From positions 1 to 8,304 of the forward strand of contig RFJN01000266.1 of NCBI GenBank assembly GCA_003694875.1: 8,304 nt of DNA. Direction: 5' to 3'. The notes below the pieces were generated by a model that saw nothing but the letters and a program-made list of their open reading frames with translations, made no database searches and had not been told where the DNA came from. The translations under genes and the position numbers were made by a program. Positions within the stretch are counted from its first letter, which is position 1, and the number at the start of each line of letters is the position of its first letter. Below are positions 1 to 7,767 of this stretch, one piece after another. The DNA comes from Planctomycetota bacterium (lineage in GTDB: Bacteria; Planctomycetota; J058; J103).

Positions 1-1172
1 TCCACCTCGTCCGCCTCGACGACGGGCAGGCCGGCGGCGTTGGTGCCGGTGACCGTGCCCTCCACCTTCAGGTGCACCCCGTCGTGGATGTCCTGCGCCG
101 GATCGACGGGGCTGCCGTGCATGGGATGCTGGTCATCGAACTGGAACCGCGTCGCTCCGGTGGTGACGATCTCGGCGACCGGTTGCGAGCCGCGACGCAG
201 CAGGAGCGAGGGAAGGTTGCCGGTCTGCACCGCGTCCGCGGCGCCTTCCCCCTCGAACCCGTTGCCGTCCTGTGCCTCGCCCCCCCCGAGGCTCTTGTCG
301 CGTACCCCGAGGGCGTACAACGTGTTGGCCGCCTGCAGCCGGCCGTCGACCTGCAGCTTGTCACCGATCTGCAGATCGGCGCACGTGATCGGGTTGCGCC
401 CGTGGTCGACGAACGTGGTCGCGGCGTCGAAGTGCAGCCGCAGGGAGCGTTCGTGTGCGCGCACGGTGAGCGTCTGCGCGGCGCAGTCGATCTGCTCGAG
501 CCGCCCCTCCATGTCGCGGACCGGTCGCGGCTGGCCCGGCGCCCCGGCCGCACCCGCGACGAAGGCGTGCACCTCGTCGGCGAGGGTGTAGTGGATCTCG
601 TTCGTGACGGGATCGCGTTGCGCCTGCACCGCCGGGCGCCAGTCGATCACGACGCTCGTGGCCGAGGTCGGCACGAGGTAGACGCGCTCGGGGCGGAATT
701 CCGCCTCGAAGGTCATGGGGGCGGTGACGAGCGGAACGGTGACGCCGGTCTGGTTCGTGCGCAGGTCGGTGCCGCGCATCTCGGCGCTCGAGACCTCGAG
801 TTCGAGGCCGTCGTAGTAGCCCGCCGGGAACGCGCCCACCCAGCCGAGTAGCACCGAGGTGGTGTCGAGCGTCATGACGTCGACCACGAGCGGCGCGGCA
901 GTCATGGTGAGAGGGGCGAGGCGATCGTGCATGCCCTTGAGCCGGATCTCGCTCACGGTGAGCCACAGCTCGTGCATCTCGAACACCGGCTGCAGGTCGG
1001 CGCTGATGGTCACCGCGGCGGCGGCGTCCTGGAAGAAGACCGAGGTGGAACTCGTGCTGCCGCCGCTCGAGCCGCCTCCGCCCGAGCCCCCGCAGCCGAC
1101 GGCGGCGGCGCAGACGAGCGCCAGAGCGAGCATGGATCGGGTGCGAGAACGCCAACGTGTGGGGGTGTGCAT
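1..1172 (-). CDS. DUF4382/DUF5666-type lipoprotein, downstream paralogue (3' end cut by window)
   Basis: The reading frame is open from an ATG at 1172 to the window edge (390 codons, no stop). A strong ribosome binding site (AGGAGG, 5 nt before the ATG) fixes the start. Residues 1-27 form a lipoprotein signal peptide: Arg-rich n-region, hydrophobic MLALALVCAAAVG, then Cys27. A Gly/Ser-rich tether (28-44) follows. Residues 45-210 resemble DUF4382, with key stretches VDVMTLDTTSVLLGW and AEMRGTDLRTNQTGV. Residues 218-292 resemble DUF5666 (EGRLEQIDC, then ADLQIGDKLQVDGRL). Residues 311-390 look like a second, degenerate DUF5666 half ending in HLKVEGTVTGTNAAGLPVVE. Cys230 and Cys264 are the only mature cysteines besides the lipid-bearing one and may pair. 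The paralogue at 1352-2647 ends EIR-stop just after this point, so only about three codons are missing. Family members are envelope proteins of unknown function. An outer-membrane location is inferred from the residue after the lipid Cys (Gly, not Asp). Confidence 0.85.
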   Translation of the reverse strand, partial: MHTPTRWRSRTRSMLALALVCAAAVGCGGSGGGGSSGGSTSSTSVFFQDAAAAVTISADLQPVFEMHELWLTVSEIRLKGMHDRLAPLTMTAAPLVVDVMTLDTTSVLLGWVGAFPAGYYDGLELEVSSAEMRGTDLRTNQTGVTVPLVTAPMTFEAEFRPERVYLVPTSATSVVIDWRPAVQAQRDPVTNEIHYTLADEVHAFVAGAAGAPGQPRPVRDMEGRLEQIDCAAQTLTVRAHERSLRLHFDAATTFVDHGRNPITCADLQIGDKLQVDGRLQAANTLYALGVRDKSLGGGEAQDGNGFEGEGAADAVQTGNLPSLLLRRGSQPVAEIVTTGATRFQFDDQHPMHGSPVDPAQDIHDGVHLKVEGTVTGTNAAGLPVVEADEV

Positions 1173-1231
1173 GAACTCCTCCTTCTGCCTCGGGCCTCGT
1201 GGGGCGAGCCGACGCCCGAAAGGAAGAGCTA

Positions 1232-1248
1232 CGGGACGGTGCGTCCCG
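1232..1248. repeat. Small stem-loop in the leader of the downstream lipoprotein gene
   Basis: CGGGACG (1232-1238) and CGTCCCG (1242-1248) form a perfect 7-bp stem with a 3-nt loop, 60 nt before the ATG at 1172. It could be an operator dyad or a leader hairpin. No convincing -35/-10 pair was found in 1173-1296, so the promoter of this gene is not located. Confidence 0.4.
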
Positions 1249-1296
1249 GTGCACGTCGCAGGGTGTCGTAGTCGGACGGGAAGGAGGGGCGATGCA

Positions 1297-1332
1297 CGCG
1301 CGGGCGAACGCCCGGAGACGTTCGCCCGCGCG
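1297..1332 (-). terminator. Perfect 14-bp stem-loop between the two lipoprotein genes
   Basis: CGCGCGGGCGAACG (1297-1310) and CGTTCGCCCGCGCG (1319-1332) are exact reverse complements with an 8-nt loop. The hairpin starts 20 nt after the stop codon of the upstream lipoprotein gene (1352), where an intrinsic terminator would sit. There is no U-tract on either side, so it may act as a U-less terminator, a 3'-end stabiliser or an attenuator ahead of the second gene. The structure is certain from the sequence; the function is inferred. Confidence 0.6.
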
Positions 1333-1351
1333 GTGCCGAGGGGGCTTGTGG

Positions 1352-2647
1352 TCAGCGGATCTCCACCTCGTCCGCCTCGACGACGGGCAGGCCGGCGGCG
1401 TTGGTGCCGGTGACCGTACCCTCCACCTTCAGGTGCACCCCGTCGTAGATGTCCTGCGCCGGGTCGACGGGCAGACCGTAGCTGGGGTGGTGCTCACCGA
1501 AACGGAAGCGGGTCGTGGCTGAGGTGTGCACCTCGGCGATCGAGACCGATCCCATGCGCAGCTCGAAGGCGGGCGTGGCGCCGATCTGGACACTGTCCGC
1601 CACCCCGCGGCTCTCGAAGCCCGCACCGCCGTGCTGTCCTTGGCCGTGGTGACCACCTCCGTGGTGCGCTCCACCGTGGTGACCGCCGCCGTGCTGTCCG
1701 CCACCCTGCTGGCCACCGCCGGCGCTCGAGCCGCCGAGATCCTTGTCGCGGACCACCGTGGCGAGCACGCTGTTGCCCGGCTGGATGTGGCCAGCGATCT
1801 CCACCTCGTCGCCCACCTGCAGGTCGAAGCAGCCGCCCGCGAGCGGCTGGTGGTGTCGATCCACGAAGCGGGTGTTCGCGTCGAAGGTCACCGTCAGCGG
1901 CGCATGGTGGTGAGCGAGGATCGTGAGCGACTGTCCCGTGCAGTCGATCGCGGTGATCTCGCCCTCGACGTCGCGCACCGGCCGCGGACCGGTCGCGGGC
2001 GGGTTGCCGGGGGCGCCGACCACGAAGGCGTGCACGTCGTCGGCGAGCTGGTAGGTCACGTCACCGGTGACCGGGTTGCGTTGTGCACGCACCACCGGGC
2101 GCCAGTCGACCACGATGCTCGTGGCCGTGGCGGGGTCGAGATAGGCGTGCGACGGGCGGAACTCGGCTTCGAACCGCAGCGACGTCAACGGGATCGTGAC
2201 GTTGACGCCCGTCTGGTTGGTGACCAGATCGGTGCCGCGCATCTCGGCGTTGGTGATCGAGAGTTCGAGGCCGCGGTAGAAGCCCGGCGCGAAGTTCTGG
2301 ATCCAGCCGAGCAGCACCGAGGTGTTGTCGAGCGTCATGACGTCGACGGTGAGCGGGACCGCCGTCAGCGTGAGCGGTACGAGTGCCCCGTGGTTGGAGG
2401 GCTGGAGCGCGGCGGCCGCCACGTCGAGCCACAGCTCGTGCATCTCGAAGACCGGCTGGCCACCGGCCGTGATGGTCACCGGCGCCGCGGCGTCCTGGAA
2501 GTAGACCGTCGCGGCCGCATTGGCCGCCCCTGCGCTCGAGCCGCCACTGCCCGAGCCGCCGCCTCCCGATCCACCGCAGCCGGCCGCCAGCGCGGTGGTG
2601 AGCAAGAGCGCGATCGCATTTCGTCGTGCGTGTCGGTGCAGCCTCAT
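1352..2647 (-). CDS. DUF4382/DUF5666-type lipoprotein with His/Gly-rich linker, upstream paralogue
   Basis: This encodes 431 residues. The ATG at 2647 is chosen because AGGAGG lies 5 nt before it; a GTG two codons upstream overlaps that site. Residues 1-24 are a lipoprotein signal (IALLLTTALAAG, then Cys24), followed by a Gly/Ser tether (25-46). Residues 47-210 resemble DUF4382 (ATVYFQDA, VDVMTLDNTSVLLGW, AEMRGTDLVTNQTGV). Residues 225-300 resemble DUF5666 (VEGEITAIDC, then FDLQVGDEVEIAGHI). Residues 347-431 look like a second DUF5666-like half ending in VEADEVEIR. Between them, residues 305-343 are almost only Gly, His and Gln with eight His, about 29 residues more than in the tandem paralogue. 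Cys236 and Cys273 are conserved in the paralogue and may form a disulfide. Likely an outer-membrane lipoprotein; the His-rich linker suggests metal binding, which is inference. The domain names rest on motif resemblance only. Confidence 0.88.
   Translation of the reverse strand: MRLHRHARRNAIALLLTTALAAGCGGSGGGGSGSGGSSAGAANAAATVYFQDAAAPVTITAGGQPVFEMHELWLDVAAAALQPSNHGALVPLTLTAVPLTVDVMTLDNTSVLLGWIQNFAPGFYRGLELSITNAEMRGTDLVTNQTGVNVTIPLTSLRFEAEFRPSHAYLDPATATSIVVDWRPVVRAQRNPVTGDVTYQLADDVHAFVVGAPGNPPATGPRPVRDVEGEITAIDCTGQSLTILAHHHAPLTVTFDANTRFVDRHHQPLAGGCFDLQVGDEVEIAGHIQPGNSVLATVVRDKDLGGSSAGGGQQGGGQHGGGHHGGAHHGGGHHGQGQHGGAGFESRGVADSVQIGATPAFELRMGSVSIAEVHTSATTRFRFGEHHPSYGLPVDPAQDIYDGVHLKVEGTVTGTNAAGLPVVEADEVEIR
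1619..1735 (-). repeat. Imperfect repeat tract coding for Gly/His/Gln-rich linker
   Basis: This stretch codes residues 305-343 of the upstream lipoprotein. Units such as GGGHHGGAHHGGGHHG recur about every five codons (roughly 15 bp), giving His pairs at 323-324, 328-329 and 333-334 and single His at 319 and 339. The corresponding part of the downstream paralogue is a short GGGEAQDGNG. The tract probably arose by repeat expansion and could vary in length between strains. Confidence 0.75.
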
Positions 2648-2654
2648 GGCCACC

Positions 2655-2660
2655 TCCTCG
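2655..2660 (-). promoter_or_regulatory. Ribosome binding site of the upstream lipoprotein gene
   Basis: On the minus strand AGGAGG lies 5 nt before the ATG at 2647 and directly abuts the in-frame GTG at 2653. This decides the start in favour of the ATG. Confidence 0.75.
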
Positions 2661-2682
2661 GTTCACCTCATGTCGACCCTCG

Positions 2683-2698
2683 GGAGCGAAATCGCTCC
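2683..2698. promoter_or_regulatory. 16-bp dyad at the predicted transcription start of the lipoprotein gene (candidate operator)
   Basis: GGAGCGA (2683-2689) and TCGCTCC (2692-2698) are perfect inverted arms around a central AA. The dyad lies immediately downstream of the candidate -10 (2707-2712), 36 nt before the start codon. This is a usual position for a repressor operator, or it could be a small leader hairpin. No matching site was found ahead of the tandem paralogue. Confidence 0.45.
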
Positions 2699-2706
2699 AA
2701 CACGCC

Positions 2707-2736
2707 AGTATGGATGAACGGTACTCGTGCGGGCAA
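2707..2736 (-). promoter_or_regulatory. Candidate sigma-70 promoter of the upstream lipoprotein gene
   Basis: On the minus strand, TTGCCC (2731-2736) and CATACT (2707-2712) are separated by 18 bp. Each matches four of six consensus bases. Transcription would start near 2700, giving a leader of about 53 nt. The rest of the 262-bp gap to priA (2737-2909) shows only weak dyads, such as CGGTCG (2755-2760) against CGACCG (2786-2791), and no gene. Confidence 0.4.
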
Positions 2737-2909
2737 GCGCGAAGCTGTCGCAATCGGTCGCCGCCCGGTGGCGCGCTCGGGGGATCGACCGGTGGCAAGG
2801 CGCCGCGAGGTGCCCCGGGAGGAACCAGGGCGGGGTGCGCGTCGGGTCGGCCCACGCTCGCACCGCGGTCTCGCCGCCGTCGCGCCCGCCGGGAAGCCGA
2901 CCTTCGCGC

Positions 2910-4946
<2,037 letters not shown>

Positions 4947-4978
4947 GGCGGGGCGCACCGAGTTCCGGAGCCGCGGCC

Positions 4979-5006
4979 ATCCTAGCGTCCGGCGGCGACA
5001 GGGCAA
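4979..5006 (-). promoter_or_regulatory. Candidate sigma-70 promoter of priA
   Basis: On the minus strand TTGCCC (5001-5006) and TAGGAT (4979-4984) are separated by 16 bp, each with four of six consensus matches. The predicted start near 4972 gives a leader of about 26 nt to the ATG at 4946. It would exclude the longer priA frame that begins at 5087. Confidence 0.45.
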
Positions 5007-5029
5007 CGCGATCCCGGGACGCCAGGTTG

Positions 5030-5052
5030 CCGGATCCTCCGGCCACATGGCC
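5030..5052. repeat. Two short dyads upstream of the priA promoter
   Basis: CCGGA and TCCGG (5030-5034 and 5038-5042, 3-nt spacer) are followed at once by GGCCA and TGGCC (5041-5045 and 5048-5052, 2-nt spacer). They sit just upstream of the candidate priA -35 and could bind a regulator, but arms this short are common in GC-rich DNA. Confidence 0.25.
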
Positions 5053-5093
5053 ATGCTGCCGCCCTGCGGTGGGGTGGGGCTGGCCACTCGCGT

Positions 5094-5139
5094 TGCGACC
5101 GCGGTCCACGGTCCGAAGCGATGGCAGACCGCGGTCGCA
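5094..5139 (-). terminator. 13-bp stem-loop after the PEP-CTERM gene
   Basis: TGCGACCGCGGTC (5094-5106) and GACCGCGGTCGCA (5127-5139) are exact reverse complements around a 20-nt loop. On the minus strand the hairpin begins 18 nt after the stop codon of the PEP-CTERM gene, which suits a terminator or 3'-stabilising structure insulating priA. No U-tract follows. Each arm contains the 10-bp self-palindrome GACCGCGGTC, so the arms could also serve as protein-binding half-sites. The loop carries a CGGTCC repeat continuing from the left arm. Confidence 0.6.
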
Positions 5140-5156
5140 GCGCGGTTTGTGCGTCC

Positions 5157-7346
5157 CTACGCGCGACCGCGGCCGTACCGGAGCGCGAGCAGCAGCGCAG
5201 CCGCGAACGCCAGCAGTGCGGCGTCCGGTTCCGGTGCGTAGACCGCCAGCACCGCGTTGTTCCGATATACGAGGTGCCACAGCGGGTCGGGAGCGATCAG
5301 CGTATCGAAGCTGCCGCTGATGCCGGCGTCGGCGGTGAGAATCGTGAAGCTGTCGCCAATCTCGGGGGCGAAGCCGTTCCACATCACCAGTTCCACGCTG
5401 CCCGCAAGCGTGGCCGAACCGAGCACGTGCACCCAGTCGTAGTCGGTGCCGCGTGCGTATCCGCCGATCTCGACCCGCAGCAGGCCGGCGGCGTCCTGTA
5501 CGAGCGAGTCGAAGGTGGTGGTCCCCGGGGAAGCGCCGGGGTCGAGCACGCCGTGGTTGAGCACCGTGCCGATGTAGTGTCCGCCGTCTCCTCCGATCGT
5601 CCCGTAGTTGGACAGGCTCGTGGTCGACAGGGCGGTGAACTGGCCACCGGTGCCGAGGCGCACGACCGCGTCCGGGCCAATCGCGCCGATTGTGCCGACC
5701 CGGTTCGAACCGAAGCTCAGCGTCCCGCCGTCCACCAGCCACGTCCCGCCGGTGAGCGTGTCACCGGTGGCCGAGAGTTGCGCGATCGATTGGCGCAGCT
5801 CGAAGGTGCCTTGGAGGACCGAGACCGTGCCGGGGTTGTCGAACGGCAGCTCCACGGTGGCCGTGCCAGCGGCCGACTTGCGCAGCTCGCCGCGGTTTAC
5901 GACCCCTCCCGCGCTCTGGAAGGAACCCACACGGACGGCAGCCGCGGGAGCGATCGACCAGGTGCCGTCGTTGATGATGTCACTCGCACCGTTGAGCAGG
6001 AGGTCGCCGGCCCGCCACTCGAGCCGACCCCCGGGAGCGATCGCGAGATCGGGGCCGCGGAGGTAGGTGTAACTTCCGGTCAGGTCGACGGTCAGATCGA
6101 CTCCGGACGTCACCTCCAGCCGGCCGGTTCCGAGTAGTCGTCCTCCGGTCCAGAGATTGCCCGTCGAGCCGAGTTGCACCGTTCCGTCGGTGGAGAGGTA
6201 TCCTCCGCTCATCGTGAGACGCGGAAGGGTCAACGGTGCGGTCGTGTCGATGTAGCGCAGGGTGCCGCCAGTGAGCTGGACGTCGTTTCCGAGCGACAAC
6301 GGCGCCACAGCGAGTTCGAGGGTTGCGCTGTTGACCTGCAGGCCGTTGCTCAGGGAGAGATCCCCGGTGCCGACGGTGGTATTGCCGGTGACCACGAGTG
6401 TGGCGAGATCGAGTTTGGAGAGGGCATCGAAGCTGTGTGTGCCGCCGAGCTTGAGCGTCTGCCCGGTGAAGGTCGCGCTGGTGTGTTGACCGCCGTTGGA
6501 CAGAAACAGCGTGCCGTTGTTGATCGAGGTCGTGCCGCCGACGCTGTCGAAGCGCACGTTGACGTTGTTCTCGCCGGGCGACGTCTTGATGAACTGACCC
6601 TCGTTGGAGAAGGATCCGCCGGGGTTGCCGATTCTCCTCATCGCGTACAGATCCGGGGAGGCCAGCGTGTAGGTGCCGGCATTGATGATCTGTGCGCCCC
6701 CGCGCAGCGTAGTGTGGCGCTGTTCGTGGATCACGCTCGCCCCGTTCGCGATCTCGAACCGCACGTTGTCGAGCGTCCGTCCCACCGAACCCAGCAAGCG
6801 CATGTCGGCGCCGTTGAGGAGGCGAACCGTACCCGGCCCCGTTGTGTTCTTGCTGCCAACGTAGGTGCGGTCCCACGTGTTGCCGCTCGCCGAGAACTCC
6901 GCGGTCGTGTCGACGAACAGTGTGCCGCCGGTCAGGCTCGCCGGCGCGGTGAAGGCCGAATTCGATGGGCCGAGGAGTTCGAGAGTTCCGCTGGTCATGA
7001 CGAAATGCTCGTTGGCTTGCAGGCTTCTTGCGCCCCAGCTGCCACTCTTGACGGTGATCGTCGGGTTGGCGCTCGCGAGGTCCAGAATGGCGTCGTCGCC
7101 GCTGCCGGGGGGCGAGCCGCTATCCCAGTTGACGCCGTCTTGCCAGAACCCGTCGTTCGGCGACGTCCAACGCACGGTGGTGGCGAACGCGCCGTGCGCC
7201 GCGAGGGCGACTGCCAGCGTCGCCAACACTGCGGCGCCGGCGGCGCCGGCTCGGCGTCTGCGAACCGCGAACGGGTGGTCGGGTCGCGAGTGCTCGTGGC
7301 GATTTGGGTGTCGATTTGGGTGTCGATGGAGTGCGTGCCGTGCCAT
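5157..7346 (-). CDS. Secreted beta-solenoid protein with PEP-CTERM sorting anchor
   Basis: This encodes 729 residues. PEP-CTERM proteins are exported by Sec, then processed by an exosortase, usually in bacteria that make exopolysaccharide. An unusually long His/Arg-rich n-region (1-32) precedes the hydrophobic core AAVLATLAVALAAHGAFA (38-55, likely cleavage near A55). The mature start VRWTSPNDGFWQDGVNWDSG resembles entry segments of autotransporter-associated and PEP-CTERM solenoids. The body is rich in Gly, Thr, Ser and Asn with short beta-strand repeats. Two longer units align: 221-292 (INAGTYTL...FSNEGQFIKTS...SINNGTLFLSNGG) and 458-545 (INDGTWSI...VVNRGELRKSA...VLQGTFELRQS). The closing segment has NHGVLDPGASPGTTTF (597-612) and GDSFTILTADAGISGSFDTL (664-683). 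The tail has PEP (705-707), a hydrophobic span (709-722) and basic RYGRGRA. The ATG at 7346 has GGGGGGA about six nt upstream; a GTG at 7367 lacks a site. No enzymatic motif was seen, so the role (adhesion or matrix) is inferred. No exosortase is in this window. Confidence 0.88.
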   Translation of the reverse strand: MARHALHRHPNRHPNRHEHSRPDHPFAVRRRRAGAAGAAVLATLAVALAAHGAFATTVRWTSPNDGFWQDGVNWDSGSPPGSGDDAILDLASANPTITVKSGSWGARSLQANEHFVMTSGTLELLGPSNSAFTAPASLTGGTLFVDTTAEFSASGNTWDRTYVGSKNTTGPGTVRLLNGADMRLLGSVGRTLDNVRFEIANGASVIHEQRHTTLRGGAQIINAGTYTLASPDLYAMRRIGNPGGSFSNEGQFIKTSPGENNVNVRFDSVGGTTSINNGTLFLSNGGQHTSATFTGQTLKLGGTHSFDALSKLDLATLVVTGNTTVGTGDLSLSNGLQVNSATLELAVAPLSLGNDVQLTGGTLRYIDTTAPLTLPRLTMSGGYLSTDGTVQLGSTGNLWTGGRLLGTGRLEVTSGVDLTVDLTGSYTYLRGPDLAIAPGGRLEWRAGDLLLNGASDIINDGTWSIAPAAAVRVGSFQSAGGVVNRGELRKSAAGTATVELPFDNPGTVSVLQGTFELRQSIAQLSATGDTLTGGTWLVDGGTLSFGSNRVGTIGAIGPDAVVRLGTGGQFTALSTTSLSNYGTIGGDGGHYIGTVLNHGVLDPGASPGTTTFDSLVQDAAGLLRVEIGGYARGTDYDWVHVLGSATLAGSVELVMWNGFAPEIGDSFTILTADAGISGSFDTLIAPDPLWHLVYRNNAVLAVYAPEPDAALLAFAAALLLALRYGRGRA
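7301..7324. repeat. 12-bp direct tandem repeat in the signal-peptide region
   Basis: Two exact copies of GATTTGGGTGTC lie back to back (7301-7312, 7313-7324). On the coding strand they give the duplicated HPNR unit inside the His-rich n-region (HRHPNRHPNRHEH) of the PEP-CTERM protein. The repeat is in frame, so copy-number change would lengthen or shorten the n-region without breaking the gene. Confidence 0.8.
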
Positions 7347-7460
7347 TCGAGATCCCCCCGGTTTCACGACATGGCGAATTCTGAAGACTGTGGTGGGACG
7401 GTCCCCCCGGGCCTCGTCGGGCTTGCAGGCGTCGGTTACGTCCTTCGCCCGACCCTGCCA

Positions 7461-7489
7461 CGTATAGCATCCCGATCGAGGGGAGGCAA
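7461..7489 (-). promoter_or_regulatory. Candidate sigma-70 promoter of the PEP-CTERM gene
   Basis: On the minus strand TTGCCT (7484-7489) and TATACG (7461-7466) are separated by 17 bp, with TGC directly before the -10 as a near extended -10. Transcription would begin near 7454, leaving a leader of about 108 nt. That leader includes the 11-bp dyad GGGACGGTCCC (7395-7405). Confidence 0.45.
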
Positions 7490-7630
7490 GCGTGGGACGG
7501 CGAGCTGCCGCAATCGGCCCCGGGGTGTCCGGTCGCGAACCACGACTCGAGGCGAGCGTTGCGGTCGGCCTCTGTGTGCGCCCGCGCAGGCTCTGTCAAG
7601 ATCTGCCGAGAAACGCCGTTGCTGCGATCT

Positions 7631-7673
7631 CCGGCTCGTCACCGACGTGCGGCGTCGCGAGAAGCGGAGCCGG
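7631..7673. repeat. Nested inverted repeat downstream of the Rrf2 gene
   Basis: Outer arms CCGGCTC (7631-7637) and GAGCCGG (7667-7673) enclose inner arms CGACG (7643-7647) and CGTCG (7653-7657). All pairs are perfect. The element is 95 nt after the stop of the Rrf2 gene and well upstream of the PEP-CTERM promoter. It may be a distal terminator or processing structure for the Rrf2 transcript. No U-tract is present. Confidence 0.35.
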
Positions 7674-7767
7674 CCTACTTCAGTACGCCTCCGGCGTCTT
7701 CGAACCTCGCTCCTCGCCAGTCGGCGCCAGCCGAATCTCTCGCGACGGGCTCGTTTCTAGACAGAGC

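Larger units (their letters stand above)
7347..7767. other. 421-bp gap without a gene between the Rrf2 and PEP-CTERM genes
   Basis: No reading frame here has a recognisable protein or a good start with ribosome binding site. It holds the leader and candidate promoter of the PEP-CTERM gene (7461-7489), a nested dyad (7631-7673) and a small hairpin, ACGCC (7685-7689) against GGCGT (7693-7697). A perfect TTGACA on the minus strand (7594-7599) has no acceptable -10 at 16-18 bp. No tRNA, riboswitch or known small RNA was recognised. Confidence 0.6.

Noticed and set aside
280..287. Run of eight C as a possible phase-variable tract in the downstream lipoprotein gene
   Set aside because: A run of eight is short for slippage-driven switching in a genome this GC-rich, and the frame is intact and matches the paralogue on both sides.
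1619..1735. Possible CRISPR-like repeat array
   Set aside because: The repeats are short, imperfect and in frame with a coding sequence, with no spacers of uniform length. They code a Gly/His linker.
4947..5087. N-terminal extension of priA to a GTG at 5087
   Set aside because: The added 47 residues have no similarity to PriA N-termini, no ribosome binding site is evident, and a candidate promoter lies inside the segment.
7697..7722. tRNA-like GGTTCGAA on the minus strand
   Set aside because: The flanking bases do not form a T-arm stem, and no acceptor, D or anticodon arms can be drawn around it.
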